From contig JBASDX010000005.1 in NCBI GenBank assembly GCA_049652385.1, forward strand, positions 186,001 through 250,000: DNA of 64,000 nucleotides, in the 5' to 3' direction. Within the stretch, counting starts at the first letter, position 1. Every line of letters begins with the position of its first letter. The translations under genes and the position numbers were made by a program. Below the pieces are notes generated by a model that made no database searches, was not told the DNA's origin, and saw only the letters and a list, made by a program, of their open reading frames with translations. Positions 7,537 through 17,411 of this stretch are shown piece by piece. Source of the DNA: DMER64 sp049652385 (GTDB lineage Bacteria; Bacteroidota; Bacteroidia; Bacteroidales; UBA932).

Positions 7537-9023
7537 AGGCGTTTACCTTTTTCTATGGCTTCTTCTATGGTACCCACATTCAGGAAGGCATTCTCTGGCA
7601 CATCGTCCACTTTGCCATCCAGGATCATGTTAAACCCTTTGATGCAATCTTCAATGGAAACCATGACTCCGGGGATGCCCGTAAATTGTTGCGCTACCGT
7701 AAAAGGCTGCGACAAGAACCGTTGCACTTTGCGCGCACGGTGAACCGTCATGCGGTCTTCTACGGACAACTCTTCCATACCCAGAATGGAAATAACGTCT
7801 TGCAGTTCTTTGTTGCGTTGCAGAATTTGCTTCACCCGTTGAGCCGTCCTGTAATGCTCTTCTCCCACAACGGCCGGATCCAGGATACGAGATGTTGATT
7901 CCAGCGGGTCAACCGCCGGGTAAATGCCCATTTCCGTAATCTTTCTGGACAATACCGTTGTGGCGTCCAAATGGGAAAAAGTAGTAGCCGGAGCCGGGTC
8001 CGTCAAATCGTCAGCCGGCACATACACAGCTTGTACAGACGTTATGGAACCGTTGCGCGTAGAAGCAATACGCTCCTGCATCACTCCCATTTCCGTTGCC
8101 AGGGTAGGCTGGTAGCCCACAGCAGAGGGCATCCTGCCCAGCAATGCCGATACTTCGGATCCGGCTTGCGTAAATCTAAAAATATTATCAATAAAAAGTA
8201 AAATGTCTTTTACCTGATCGTCCTGGTCGCGCAGCGCCTCGGCAATCGTCAATCCGCTCAGGGCCACAGAAGCCCTGGCTCCGGGCGGTTCGTTCATTTG
8301 CCCAAAAACCAAGGTGGCTTGCGATTTTTCCAACTCCTTGTAATCGACCTTGGACAAATCCCATTCTCCCCTTTCCATCCCTTCCTTAAAGGCATCGCCG
8401 TAGCGGATGACACCGGCCTGAATCATTTCCCGCAACAAATCGTTTCCCTCCCGGGTACGTTCCCCTACTCCGGCAAAAACGGAAAATCCCTTATGCCTCT
8501 TGGCAATGTTGTTGATCAACTCCATGATGATGACCGTTTTTCCGACTCCTGCTCCGCCAAAAAGGCCGATTTTACCGCCTTTCAAATAAGGCTCCAGTAA
8601 ATCTATGACCTTTATGCCTGTGAACAGTACTTCTTCCGATGTGGTAAGGTCTTCAAACTTAGGAGGTGCTTTGTGAATGGGAGAAGATCCCCGGCTTTTA
8701 TCCAACGGAGTCAAACCGTCTATGGTGTCTCCAATGACATTCATCAGGCGGCCTTTCACATGAGGGCCAACCGGCATGGTAATGGGACCGTCCGTCGTGC
8801 GTACTTCCAGGCCTCTGGACAAACCGTCCGTAGTATCCATGGCCACTGCTCGTATGGTATTATCTCCAATATGCTGCTGCACTTCCAGTACAACCACCCT
8901 TCCGTCCGGACGCTCCACTTCCAATGCATGGTAGATACCGGGCAGCCGAAAATCGTCACCAACATGCTTGGGAAACGCCACGTCAACTACAGGCCCGATG
9001 ATTTGAGAAATACTCCCCTTCAT
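7533..9023 (-). CDS. atpD: F1 ATP synthase beta subunit
   Basis: A 496-residue beta subunit with P-loop GGAGVGKT at 156-163 and the catalytic GERTREGND segment. It is the first gene of the operon, which runs D-C-(membrane gene)-B-E-F-H-A-G, the Bacteroidetes order. An in-frame ATG exists at 9059, but the family starts at MKGSISQIIGPVVDV (9023), and the longer start would overlap the promoter element at 9064-9071. Confidence 0.97.
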   Translation of the reverse strand: MKGSISQIIGPVVDVAFPKHVGDDFRLPGIYHALEVERPDGRVVVLEVQQHIGDNTIRAVAMDTTDGLSRGLEVRTTDGPITMPVGPHVKGRLMNVIGDTIDGLTPLDKSRGSSPIHKAPPKFEDLTTSEEVLFTGIKVIDLLEPYLKGGKIGLFGGAGVGKTVIIMELINNIAKRHKGFSVFAGVGERTREGNDLLREMIQAGVIRYGDAFKEGMERGEWDLSKVDYKELEKSQATLVFGQMNEPPGARASVALSGLTIAEALRDQDDQVKDILLFIDNIFRFTQAGSEVSALLGRMPSAVGYQPTLATEMGVMQERIASTRNGSITSVQAVYVPADDLTDPAPATTFSHLDATTVLSRKITEMGIYPAVDPLESTSRILDPAVVGEEHYRTAQRVKQILQRNKELQDVISILGMEELSVEDRMTVHRARKVQRFLSQPFTVAQQFTGIPGVMVSIEDCIKGFNMILDGKVDDVPENAFLNVGTIEEAIEKGKRL

Positions 9024-9063
9024 ACCTAATTGTTTGTGTTTTTTACTATTTTTATACAATTTG

Positions 9064-9071
9064 CAAATATA
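9064..9071 (-). promoter_or_regulatory. -7 element of atp operon promoter
   Basis: On the minus strand TATATTTG, an exact TAnnTTTG match. Transcription would begin near 9058 and give a leader of about 35 bases before atpD. It overlaps the divergent parE promoter region. Confidence 0.6.
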
Positions 9072-9078
9072 ATCATAT

Positions 9079-9086
9079 TATCTTTG
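9079..9086 (+). promoter_or_regulatory. -7 element of parE promoter, near-leaderless
   Basis: TATCTTTG ends 7 bases before the parE ATG at 9094. A TTTG at 9060-9063 is 15 bases upstream, somewhat close for a -33 element. Confidence 0.55.
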
Positions 9087-9093
9087 TGCGCCT

Positions 9094-10926
9094 ATGCCGG
9101 AACTTCAATCAACATATACAGAACTAGATTTTCAAACCCTCGCCTGGAATGAACACATACGGCGAAGACCCGGAATGTACATTGGAAAACTGGGAGACGG
9201 GAGTACTCCCGACGACGGACTGTATGTATTGATCAAAGAGGTAATCGACAATTCTGTAGACGAATATGCCATGGGACACGGAAAGGTTATACGGGTTACC
9301 ATAGAAGGTAACAAGGTAACCGTACGTGATTTCGGCCGGGGTATTCCGTTTGGCAAAGTCATTGACGCCGCCAACAAAATGAATACGGGCGCCAAATATG
9401 ATAACAAGACGTTTCAAAAAGCCGTAGGACTGAACGGTGTGGGATTAAAAGCCGTAAACGCCACTTCCGTGGATTTTCACATAGCCTCTTTCCGGGACGG
9501 AAGAAGCCGCTATGGCAGCTTTTCCAAAGGCGATTTATTGGATGAAGGAGAAACAGACACCACAGAAAAAAACGGTACGCTCGTGAGCTTTGTTCCGGAT
9601 CATGAACTTTTCAACCACTATACCATCCAATCGGAATTTGTGGAACAGATGCTCAAGCACTATGCCTATCTGAATACAGGTCTTAAATTGCAGTTGAACG
9701 GAAAAGATTTTGTTTCCAAAAACGGCCTTCTGGATCTGGTCAATGAAAACATGGCAGAGGAGACGCTCTATCCGCCCATCCACCTGAAAGGACACGATAT
9801 TGAAATGGTCATTACCCATACGGACGATACGGGAGAAAGCATCATGTCTTTTGCCAACGGGCAAAATACCTCACAAGGCGGTACGCATTTGTCGGTTTTC
9901 AGAGAGGCCGTGGCAAAAACCATCAAAGATTTCCTGAAAAGAGACTTCGAATTGTCCGATATACGCCAATCGATAGTCGGTGCCATCAGCATCCGTCTTA
10001 TAGAGCCCAAATTTGCCAACCAGACAAAAACCATACTGGATTCCAGGGAAATAGCACCGGGCGGCCCTACGGTTCGCAGTTTTATTTCCGATTTTGTCAA
10101 AGAGCAATTGGACAACTACCTGCATAAAAACCCGGCCACGGCCGATATCCTGCTTAAAAAAATCATAGAAAACGAAAAAGAGCGGAAAGCCGTAAGCGTG
10201 GTACGGAGAAAATCCAGGGAAACGGCTAAAAAAATAAATCTCCACAACAAGAAGCTGCGGGATTGCCGTATCCACTTTACCGATAAAAGCTCCCTGGCAG
10301 AAAAAAGCACCCTGTTCATAACGGAGGGCGATTCGGCCAGCGGGTCTATCACAAAAAGCAGGGACCCCAACGTACAGGCCGTATTCAGCTTACGGGGCAA
10401 ACCGGAAAACACCTACGGTCTGAACAAACAGGTCATCTACACCAACGAGGAATTCAACCTGCTGCAAGCAGCCCTCAACATAGAAGAAGACCTGGACAAC
10501 TTGCGGTACAACAACATAGTCATTGCCACCGATGCTGACCCCGACGGTATGCATATCAGGATGTTGCTGCTCAGTTTCTTCCTGCAGTTCTTTCCGGAAC
10601 TGGTCCGTCACGGACACGTGTACATTCTGCAGACGCCCCTTTTCAGGGTAAGGAACAAAAAGGAAACGCATTACTGCTACTCGGAACAGGAGAAAGACAA
10701 ATGGGTGAAGAAACTGGGACCCAATCCGGAGATTACACGTTTTAAAGGGTTGGGAGAAATATCACCGGAAGAATTTAAAGAATTTATCGGAGAAAACATG
10801 CGTCTGGACAGAGTGCGGCTGGACAAAGACGACCGGCTGCCGGAATTACTCCGTTTCTATATGGGAGACAACACCCCTCAAAGAAGGGAATTTATAGTAA
10901 ATAACTTAAGAATGACAGGGATTTAG
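9094..10926 (+). CDS. parE: DNA topoisomerase IV subunit B
   Basis: A 610-residue type IIA topoisomerase B subunit. The GHKL ATPase domain is N-terminal (RRRPGMYIG; EVIDNSVDEYAMG with the catalytic Glu; GRGIPFG; GLNGVGLKAVNA). The Toprim domain has FITEGDSAS and the acidic DADPDGMHI. It is followed 3 bases later by parC, which separates it from gyrB, normally a solitary gene in this phylum. It decatenates daughter chromosomes. Confidence 0.94.
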   Translation: MPELQSTYTELDFQTLAWNEHIRRRPGMYIGKLGDGSTPDDGLYVLIKEVIDNSVDEYAMGHGKVIRVTIEGNKVTVRDFGRGIPFGKVIDAANKMNTGAKYDNKTFQKAVGLNGVGLKAVNATSVDFHIASFRDGRSRYGSFSKGDLLDEGETDTTEKNGTLVSFVPDHELFNHYTIQSEFVEQMLKHYAYLNTGLKLQLNGKDFVSKNGLLDLVNENMAEETLYPPIHLKGHDIEMVITHTDDTGESIMSFANGQNTSQGGTHLSVFREAVAKTIKDFLKRDFELSDIRQSIVGAISIRLIEPKFANQTKTILDSREIAPGGPTVRSFISDFVKEQLDNYLHKNPATADILLKKIIENEKERKAVSVVRRKSRETAKKINLHNKKLRDCRIHFTDKSSLAEKSTLFITEGDSASGSITKSRDPNVQAVFSLRGKPENTYGLNKQVIYTNEEFNLLQAALNIEEDLDNLRYNNIVIATDADPDGMHIRMLLLSFFLQFFPELVRHGHVYILQTPLFRVRNKKETHYCYSEQEKDKWVKKLGPNPEITRFKGLGEISPEEFKEFIGENMRLDRVRLDKDDRLPELLRFYMGDNTPQRREFIVNNLRMTGI

Positions 10927-10929
10927 GCC

Positions 10930-13599
10930 ATGATGAGCGAAGAGCAACTTAAGTATTTACGGATACTTGGAGAAGAGGGAGACAAGAAATACCGCCTGAC
11001 CGGCATGTTCAAAGACTGGTTCCTGGAATACTCGTCCTACGTGATTCTGGAACGTGCCATACCCCACATCACAGACGGACTGAAACCGGTACAAAGAAGA
11101 ATCCTGCATTCCATGAAACGGATGGAAGACGGACGGTACAACAAAGTGGCCAATATCATCGGGCACACCATGCAGTTCCATCCCCACGGCGATGCCTCCA
11201 TTGGTGATGCTTTGGTACAATTGGGACAAAAAGATCTGCTGATAGACACACAGGGCAACTGGGGCAACGTCCTTACGGGTGACCCGGCTGCTGCACCCCG
11301 TTATATAGAAGCGCGACTGAGTGCCTTTGCTCAGGAAGTCGTCTTCAATCCCAAAACAACATTCTGGATCCCTTCCTACGACGGCAGGAACAAAGAGCCG
11401 GAAGCCCTGCCCATTAAATTTCCACTGTTGCTGGCCCAGGGAGCAGAAGGTATTGCCGTGGGGCTTTCCACCAGAATCCTGCCCCACAACGTCAACGAAT
11501 TGCTGGACGCTTCCATCGACTATCTGAACGGAAAAGATTTCACCCTGTATCCCGATTTCATAACAGGCGGTCTGATTGATTGCAGCAGCTACAACAGCGG
11601 TGTCAGCAAGGATGGCAGCCGTGTTAAGGTAAGGGCACGGATTACGAAACTGGACAAAAGGACGTTGGCCATAACGGAACTGCCATACGGCCAGACAACG
11701 GAAAGCCTTATCCGTTCCATCATTGCCGCCAACGATAAAGGACGCATCAAGGTGCGGAAAATTGACGATAACACAGCCGAACAGGTAGAAATCCTGGTCC
11801 ACCTGGCCGGGGACGTTTCACCCGATAAAACCATCGATGCCCTCTACGCCTTCACCCGATGCGAAGTGACGCTGTCGCCGGACGCCTGCGTTATTCTGGA
11901 CGGCAAACCGTTTGTGCTTCCGGTAGAGGAGATGCTGCGGTACAACACAGACCGTACACGGAATCTGTTGAAAACAGAATTGGAAATACGCCTTGCCGAG
12001 CTGGAAGACAACTGGCATTTTTCATCGCTGGAGAAGATTTTCTTTGAAGAAAAGGTGTACAAAATACTGGAAAATGACGCTCCATCGTGGGAAGCTCAAT
12101 TGAAAGCCGTGGAAAAGGAAATGAAACGATTTCAGGACCGTTTGAGAAGGCCTGTCACTTTTGAGGAAATAGAAAAACTGGTGGAAAAACCGGTGCGCAA
12201 AATATCAAAATTCGATATCAAAAAAGCCGAAGAGCACATCAGAACGCTGGATAAAGAAATGAGCCGCATACAAGACCATTTATCCCATCTGACGCGCTAT
12301 ACCATAGACTACTTCAAAGACCTGAAAAAGAAATACGGAAGCTTGTTCCCCAGAAGAACGGAAATTGCGGATTTTGAGACGATTGTGGCCTCTAAAGTCA
12401 TTTTGGCCAACAGCAAGTTGTACGTGAACAAAGACTCCGGATTCGTAGGAACGGATCTGAAAAACGACGAAGGCGCCGCATTCGTATGCGATTGCTCGCC
12501 GCTGGATGAAGTAATCGTCTTCCTGAAAGACGGCACGTATTCCATCCGTAAAGTAGAAGAAAAACAATACGTGGGGAAAGATATCATCTATACGGGTATT
12601 ATAAAGAAGAAAGACGAAAGGACCGTATACAATGCCGTGTACCGCGACGGAAAAAATGGAAAAATCTACGTAAAACGCTTTGCTGTCAGCAGTTACACAC
12701 GTGACAGGGATTATAACCTTACACAAGGAAAACCCGGCTCCCAGGTACTTTGGCTTACCGTCAATCCTAACGGAGAAGCAGAAACCATCAAAGTCTTTTT
12801 AAGGGCAAAACCGCGCTTGAAAAAACTCGTTTTTGAATTTTCATTCCTGGACATAGATATAAAAGGACGCGACACGCGCGGAAACATCTTAAGCCAGCAT
12901 CCGGTACAAAAAATCACCCTCCAGGAAAAAGGCGTAGCCACCATGGGTGGGCAAAAAATATGGTTTGACGCAGATGTGCAACGGCTCAACCACGACGGGC
13001 GAGGCATCTATTTGGGTGAATTTACCGGTGATGACAACTTGTTGGCTGTCAACAAATCGGGTGTTTTCTTTACTACCAATTTTGATTTAAGCAACCGGTA
13101 CCAGGAAGAAATCCTGCTCATTGAAAAACTAAACCGTGACAAAATCTTCACGGCCCTGTACTACGATGCCGGGGCAGAAGCCTATTATATAAAACGTTTC
13201 CGTTTTGAAGCCTCTGAAAACGCACCGCAGCCTTTCATCAGCACCACACCGGGTTCACGGCTGGTAGCCCTGTCGCAAGACCGCCATCCGCGGGTTGAAG
13301 TATTCTTCGGTGGCAAGCACGCCAAACGGGAACCGCTTGTCATAGATGCTGTCGAATTCATAGGTGATAAAAGTTTTAGGGCCAAAGGAAAAAGAATCAC
13401 TACGTTACAGGTTGACACGTTATCGTTTACAGACCCCTTGCCTGTCCCTGCAGAGAATGACACCGACGATGACCCGGGTTTTGAACTGGAAGGTCCCGTG
13501 GAAGAAAGACCAAAAACAACTGTTAAAGAACGGGAAAACATGGCGGAAGAAAAACATGCGGGATACGATGAAGATGCCATTCAGATGACACTCCTGTAA
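10930..13599 (+). CDS. parC: DNA topoisomerase IV subunit A
   Basis: An 889-residue A subunit with the winged-helix/tower domain (KPVQRRILHSM; HPHGDASIGDAL; catalytic Tyr in AAAPRYIEARLS) and a long C-terminal beta-pinwheel (about 490-800). The last 70 residues are acidic and low complexity. At the position of the quinolone-contact serine of E. coli ParC (S80) the residue after HPHGD is Ala, with Asp at the E84 position. The start could be either of two adjacent ATGs (10930, 10933). It is coupled to parE. Confidence 0.93.
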   Translation: MMSEEQLKYLRILGEEGDKKYRLTGMFKDWFLEYSSYVILERAIPHITDGLKPVQRRILHSMKRMEDGRYNKVANIIGHTMQFHPHGDASIGDALVQLGQKDLLIDTQGNWGNVLTGDPAAAPRYIEARLSAFAQEVVFNPKTTFWIPSYDGRNKEPEALPIKFPLLLAQGAEGIAVGLSTRILPHNVNELLDASIDYLNGKDFTLYPDFITGGLIDCSSYNSGVSKDGSRVKVRARITKLDKRTLAITELPYGQTTESLIRSIIAANDKGRIKVRKIDDNTAEQVEILVHLAGDVSPDKTIDALYAFTRCEVTLSPDACVILDGKPFVLPVEEMLRYNTDRTRNLLKTELEIRLAELEDNWHFSSLEKIFFEEKVYKILENDAPSWEAQLKAVEKEMKRFQDRLRRPVTFEEIEKLVEKPVRKISKFDIKKAEEHIRTLDKEMSRIQDHLSHLTRYTIDYFKDLKKKYGSLFPRRTEIADFETIVASKVILANSKLYVNKDSGFVGTDLKNDEGAAFVCDCSPLDEVIVFLKDGTYSIRKVEEKQYVGKDIIYTGIIKKKDERTVYNAVYRDGKNGKIYVKRFAVSSYTRDRDYNLTQGKPGSQVLWLTVNPNGEAETIKVFLRAKPRLKKLVFEFSFLDIDIKGRDTRGNILSQHPVQKITLQEKGVATMGGQKIWFDADVQRLNHDGRGIYLGEFTGDDNLLAVNKSGVFFTTNFDLSNRYQEEILLIEKLNRDKIFTALYYDAGAEAYYIKRFRFEASENAPQPFISTTPGSRLVALSQDRHPRVEVFFGGKHAKREPLVIDAVEFIGDKSFRAKGKRITTLQVDTLSFTDPLPVPAENDTDDDPGFELEGPVEERPKTTVKERENMAEEKHAGYDEDAIQMTLL

Positions 13600-13615
13600 C
13601 CGGTTGCCGGAACGC

Positions 13616-14074
13616 ATGGGACTGACTTTCTATATAGGATTCATGGCCTGCGGAAAAAGTACGCTGGGCAGGCAGCACGCCGCAGCTGCCAAAAAAGAAT
13701 TTACAGATCTTGATACCGTTTTTATAGAAGAAACGGGAAAATCCCCGGCCGCCTATATCATGGAAAACGGGGAACCGGCTTTCCGCCGGGCAGAGAAGCA
13801 GCTTCTGCATCAAGTGGTGGAGCGCTGGCAGTCGGCCGGAAAACCGGCCACCCTCATAGCTTGCGGCGGAGGAACGCCTTGCTTTTTTGACAACCTGGCG
13901 TTTATGAAAAAGCATGGCCGGGTTGTTTTCATTGATACCCCAACATCGGTGCTTTGGGAAAGAATAGGCCGGGAACCGGAAAAATGGCCTCTTGCCACAA
14001 GGTGCAACCTGCCCGAACTCTATAACAAAAGGAAAAAATGGTACCACCGGGCGCACGAGCGCCTGATTCCTTAG
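13616..14074 (+). CDS. aroK: shikimate kinase, short and divergent
   Basis: A 152-residue P-loop kinase: P-loop GFMACGKS at 8-15, then DLDTVF, the substrate-binding PAFRRAE and CGGGTP. It would phosphorylate shikimate in the chorismate pathway; aroE lies 4 kb to the right. Two oddities: the LID motif, usually RPL, reads KWPL, and the protein stops right after the segment RKKWYHRAHERL, about 20-25 residues short of the usual end, which normally holds the last strand and helix. The ATG at 13616 fits the family better than TTG at 13604. The stop overlaps the convergent recJ stop by 4 bases. It may be a functional compact form or a decaying gene. Confidence 0.8.
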   Translation: MGLTFYIGFMACGKSTLGRQHAAAAKKEFTDLDTVFIEETGKSPAAYIMENGEPAFRRAEKQLLHQVVERWQSAGKPATLIACGGGTPCFFDNLAFMKKHGRVVFIDTPTSVLWERIGREPEKWPLATRCNLPELYNKRKKWYHRAHERLIP

Positions 14075-15804
14075 ACAATCACGTCGCGTACCTTAATATC
14101 TTTTATCCGTAACTGCAGATTGGCAATACCCCGGTAATAGTTTTCGGCTACAGAATAACATATATCCACGGGATTTCCGTTATGCAGGTGTTCAAAATGT
14201 GTGCTTTGGTTGAACGCGATGCCTGAAATGGCTCTGTACGGTTCTTCTTCCTGAATCAATTCCAGTTTCAGATGACCCGCATCCGATCCTACCAAACGTC
14301 CGTTTCCGTTATCGTATACGTCTTCCGTAACAAATACAGGAGACTCGTTCCCTGGTCCAAAGGGCTGAAATTGTTTCAACAAACGGAAAAATTTGGGTGT
14401 AATCTGGCGGAACTCCAGGTACGTATCTATGTGGATCTGCGGAGTCAGCATGTCTTCGGTAATTTTTTCCGAGGCCCAGGCTTCAAACCGTTCTGAAAAC
14501 TCTTGCAGGTGTTTTTCCTGCATGGTCAAACCGGCCGCATACATGTGACCGCCAAAGCTTTCCAGCAAATCGCCGCACCGCTCAATGGCTTCGTACAAAT
14601 CAAACCCCGATATGCTGCGGGCCGAACCTGTGATGTAACCGTTTGATTCCGTCAACACAATAGTGGGACGGTAGAACGTTTCCACCAGGCGCGAAGCCAC
14701 GATGCCTACCACGCCTTTGTGCCATTCTTTATTGTATAACACAATCGATTTCTGCTGAGCCATTCCGTCCATTTCCTTGACCATAGCCAACGCTTCCTGT
14801 GTAATCTTTCTATCAATGTACTTGCGGTCATCGTTGTGGTCGTTGATGGTATGACCTATTTGTGAAGCATCATCGTCCGTGCGTGAAATTAACAGGTCCA
14901 CGGCCATTCTGCCCGATTCCATACGCCCGGCCGCGTTGATCCTGGGACCAATTTTGAACACAATATCGTCCATCGTTATCTTGTGTTTCTCCAGTCCGGC
15001 CAGTTTGATGATGGAAAGCAGCCCTTTGCGGGGTGCCTCGTTCAATTGCTTGAGCCCGTAATGGGCCAGGATTCTGTTTTCACCCGTTATGGATACCAGA
15101 TCGGCTGCAATGCTGACCACCAGCAAGTCTAAAAAAGGATACAATTCCGATAGCGGAATGTTTTTTCTTTGGCAATAGGCCTGCATAAATTTAAACCCTA
15201 CTCCACAGCCGCTCAATTCGTCATACGGGTAATGGCAATCATTCCTTTTGGGGTTCAAAACGGCTACTGCCCGAGGCAGCTCTCCGGCCGGCAGGTGGTG
15301 GTCGCAAATGATGAAGTCTATGCCTCTTTCCCGGGCGTAAGCTACTTTTTCAATGGCTTTGATACCGCAATCGAGTGCAATGATCAACGTACAGCCTTCG
15401 TTTACGGCATGGTCTATCCCCGCATAAGAAATACCGTAACCTTCTGTATACCTATCCGGGATGTAATACGAGACCATGGGCGTTTCTTTGCGCAAAAAAG
15501 AATAGACAAGGGCCACGGCCGTCGTTCCGTCCACGTCGTAATCCCCGTAAACCAATATTTTTTCGCTTTCTTTGATGGCCTTGTCCAGACGCCTTACGGC
15601 TTTGTCCATATCTTTCATAAGGAAGGGATCGTGCAAATCTTCCAGCTGCGGACGGAAAAAAGATTTGGCCTGGGATAAATTGGTGATGTTTCTTTGCACC
15701 AGCAGATTGGCCAAAGAGTGGTCTACGCCCAGCTCAGAAGCCAGATTCCTCACCATGGCCGGATTACCCGGCTCTTTAACAATCCATCTTTTATCCAAAG
15801 CCAT
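14071..15804 (-). CDS. recJ: single-stranded-DNA-specific exonuclease RecJ
   Basis: A 577-residue DHH-family 5'-3' exonuclease. Motif I is VYGDYDVDGTTA (85-95), motif II contains ALDCGIKA (about 143-150), the DHH triad is at 168-170, and DHHA1 plus OB domains follow (GRMESGRMAVDLL; SFGGHMYAAGLTM). RecJ acts in RecFOR repair and mismatch repair. It is transcribed divergently from lysS, with promoters in an 80-base gap. Confidence 0.96.
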   Translation of the reverse strand: MALDKRWIVKEPGNPAMVRNLASELGVDHSLANLLVQRNITNLSQAKSFFRPQLEDLHDPFLMKDMDKAVRRLDKAIKESEKILVYGDYDVDGTTAVALVYSFLRKETPMVSYYIPDRYTEGYGISYAGIDHAVNEGCTLIIALDCGIKAIEKVAYARERGIDFIICDHHLPAGELPRAVAVLNPKRNDCHYPYDELSGCGVGFKFMQAYCQRKNIPLSELYPFLDLLVVSIAADLVSITGENRILAHYGLKQLNEAPRKGLLSIIKLAGLEKHKITMDDIVFKIGPRINAAGRMESGRMAVDLLISRTDDDASQIGHTINDHNDDRKYIDRKITQEALAMVKEMDGMAQQKSIVLYNKEWHKGVVGIVASRLVETFYRPTIVLTESNGYITGSARSISGFDLYEAIERCGDLLESFGGHMYAAGLTMQEKHLQEFSERFEAWASEKITEDMLTPQIHIDTYLEFRQITPKFFRLLKQFQPFGPGNESPVFVTEDVYDNGNGRLVGSDAGHLKLELIQEEEPYRAISGIAFNQSTHFEHLHNGNPVDICYSVAENYYRGIANLQLRIKDIKVRDVIV

Positions 15805-15814
15805 TTTAATCCTG

Positions 15815-15822
15815 CAAAGGTA
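15815..15822 (-). promoter_or_regulatory. -7 element of recJ promoter
   Basis: On the minus strand TACCTTTG, matching TAnnTTTG, 10 bases before the recJ ATG at 15804, so the leader is only a few bases. Confidence 0.5.
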
Positions 15823-15854
15823 ACTATTTTATCCTGACACGAGTAAAAAATGAT

Positions 15855-15862
15855 TACTTTTG
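15855..15862 (+). promoter_or_regulatory. -7 element of lysS promoter
   Basis: TACTTTTG matches TAnnTTTG and lies 22 bases before the lysS ATG at 15885. Confidence 0.5.
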
Positions 15863-15884
15863 CAGATTAAGAAACTTCAAACAC

Positions 15885-17393
15885 ATGGAGCATACGCATT
15901 ACAGTGAACAGGAACAAGTGCGTCGTAACGCCCTTAAAGAACTTATGGAGCTGGGTATAAATCCTTATCCTGCCCACGCTTTTCCGGTAGATACTTCAGC
16001 CGCTCAAATCCTGGAAGGCTACGATCCGGAGAAAGGTAATTTCCAAAAAGTCACCCTGGCCGGCCGTATCATGAGCCGCAGGATTATGGGAGCCGCCTCT
16101 TTTATGGTCTTACAGGACCATACAGGACGTATCCAGATATATGTGAAACGGGACGAAATCTGTCCGGAAGAAGATAAAACGCTGTACAACACGGTTTTTA
16201 AAAAACTCATGGACATTGGCGATATTGTTGGTGTAACCGGCTATGCCTTCATTACAAAAACAGGCGAAATTTCCGTACATGCCCAAGAACTTACCCTGTT
16301 GAGCAAGTCGCTCAGGGTCCTCCCCATCGTCAAGGAGAAAGAAGACCAGGTGTACGACGCCTTTACCGATCCGGAACAGCGCTATCGCATGCGTTACGTG
16401 GACCTTATCGTCAATCCGCATGTCCGCGAAACGTTTGTACAACGTACCCGGATGGTCAACGCCATGCGCGATTTTTTCAACAGCTTCGGGTATCTGGAAG
16501 TGGAAACCCCTATTTTACAACCCATTCCCGGCGGAGCTAATGCACGTCCTTTCAAAACGCACCACAATGCACTCGATATTCCCCTCTACCTGAGGATTGC
16601 CAATGAATTGTACCTGAAAAAATTAATCGTGGGCGGCTATCCCGGAGTCTACGAATTTTCCAAAGATTTCAGGAACGAAGGGATGGACCGTACCCACAAT
16701 CCGGAATTTACCGTACTGGAAATCTACGTCGCATATAAAGATTATTTCTGGATGATGGACTTTGTGGAACAACTGGTAGAAAAAGTAGCTCTTACCCTGC
16801 ACGGAACTACCAAAGTCCCCCTGGGCGACAAAATCATAGACTGGAAAAGACCGTACAGGCGTATTTCCATGATAGATGCCATCCAACAATATGCGGGCGT
16901 AGATGTGAGCGGTATGGATGAAGAGACCCTGCGGCAAACGTGTGCAACGCTCAAAGTCCCCACCACACCGGCCATGGGTAAAGGAAAGCTGATAGATGCC
17001 CTGTTCGGAGCGTATTGTGAAAAACACCTTATCCAGCCCACTTTTATCACAGATTACCCCATTGCCACCTCTCCCCTCACCAAAAAACACCGCGACAATC
17101 CGGAGCTGACAGAACGTTTTGAACTGTTTGTCAACGGAAAAGAGCTGGCCAATGCCTACTCGGAGTTGAATGATCCCATTGATCAGCTGGAGCGCTTCCG
17201 GGAGCAATTGAGGTTGAAAGAAAAAGGAGACGACGAAGCCATGTTCATTGACATGGACTTCATCAGGGCTTTGGAATTTGGCATGCCTCCTACCTCGGGC
17301 ATGGGTATCGGCATAGACCGTCTGTGCATGCTCATGACCGATTCGTCCAGCATTCAGGATGTGCTTTTCTTCCCGCAGATGCGTCCCGAATAG
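15885..17393 (+). CDS. lysS: lysyl-tRNA synthetase, class II
   Basis: A 502-residue class II LysRS with an N-terminal OB anticodon-binding domain (about 55-145) and the class II core: motif 1 near VETPILQPIPGG, motif 2 FRNEGMDRTHNPEFT, motif 3 GIGIDRLCMLM. Charging lysine onto tRNA-Lys. It resembles the E. coli length (505) and lacks the roughly 70-residue C-terminal extension common in Bacteroides homologues. It starts a run lysS-methyltransferase-aroE. Confidence 0.97.
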   Translation: MEHTHYSEQEQVRRNALKELMELGINPYPAHAFPVDTSAAQILEGYDPEKGNFQKVTLAGRIMSRRIMGAASFMVLQDHTGRIQIYVKRDEICPEEDKTLYNTVFKKLMDIGDIVGVTGYAFITKTGEISVHAQELTLLSKSLRVLPIVKEKEDQVYDAFTDPEQRYRMRYVDLIVNPHVRETFVQRTRMVNAMRDFFNSFGYLEVETPILQPIPGGANARPFKTHHNALDIPLYLRIANELYLKKLIVGGYPGVYEFSKDFRNEGMDRTHNPEFTVLEIYVAYKDYFWMMDFVEQLVEKVALTLHGTTKVPLGDKIIDWKRPYRRISMIDAIQQYAGVDVSGMDEETLRQTCATLKVPTTPAMGKGKLIDALFGAYCEKHLIQPTFITDYPIATSPLTKKHRDNPELTERFELFVNGKELANAYSELNDPIDQLERFREQLRLKEKGDDEAMFIDMDFIRALEFGMPPTSGMGIGIDRLCMLMTDSSSIQDVLFFPQMRPE

Positions 17394-17411
17394 CGCCTCA
17401 ACCACAAGGTA

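Noticed and set aside
10957..11802. 281-codon minus-strand frame inside parC
   Set aside because: Antisense to conserved topoisomerase domain; composition typical of a shadow frame.
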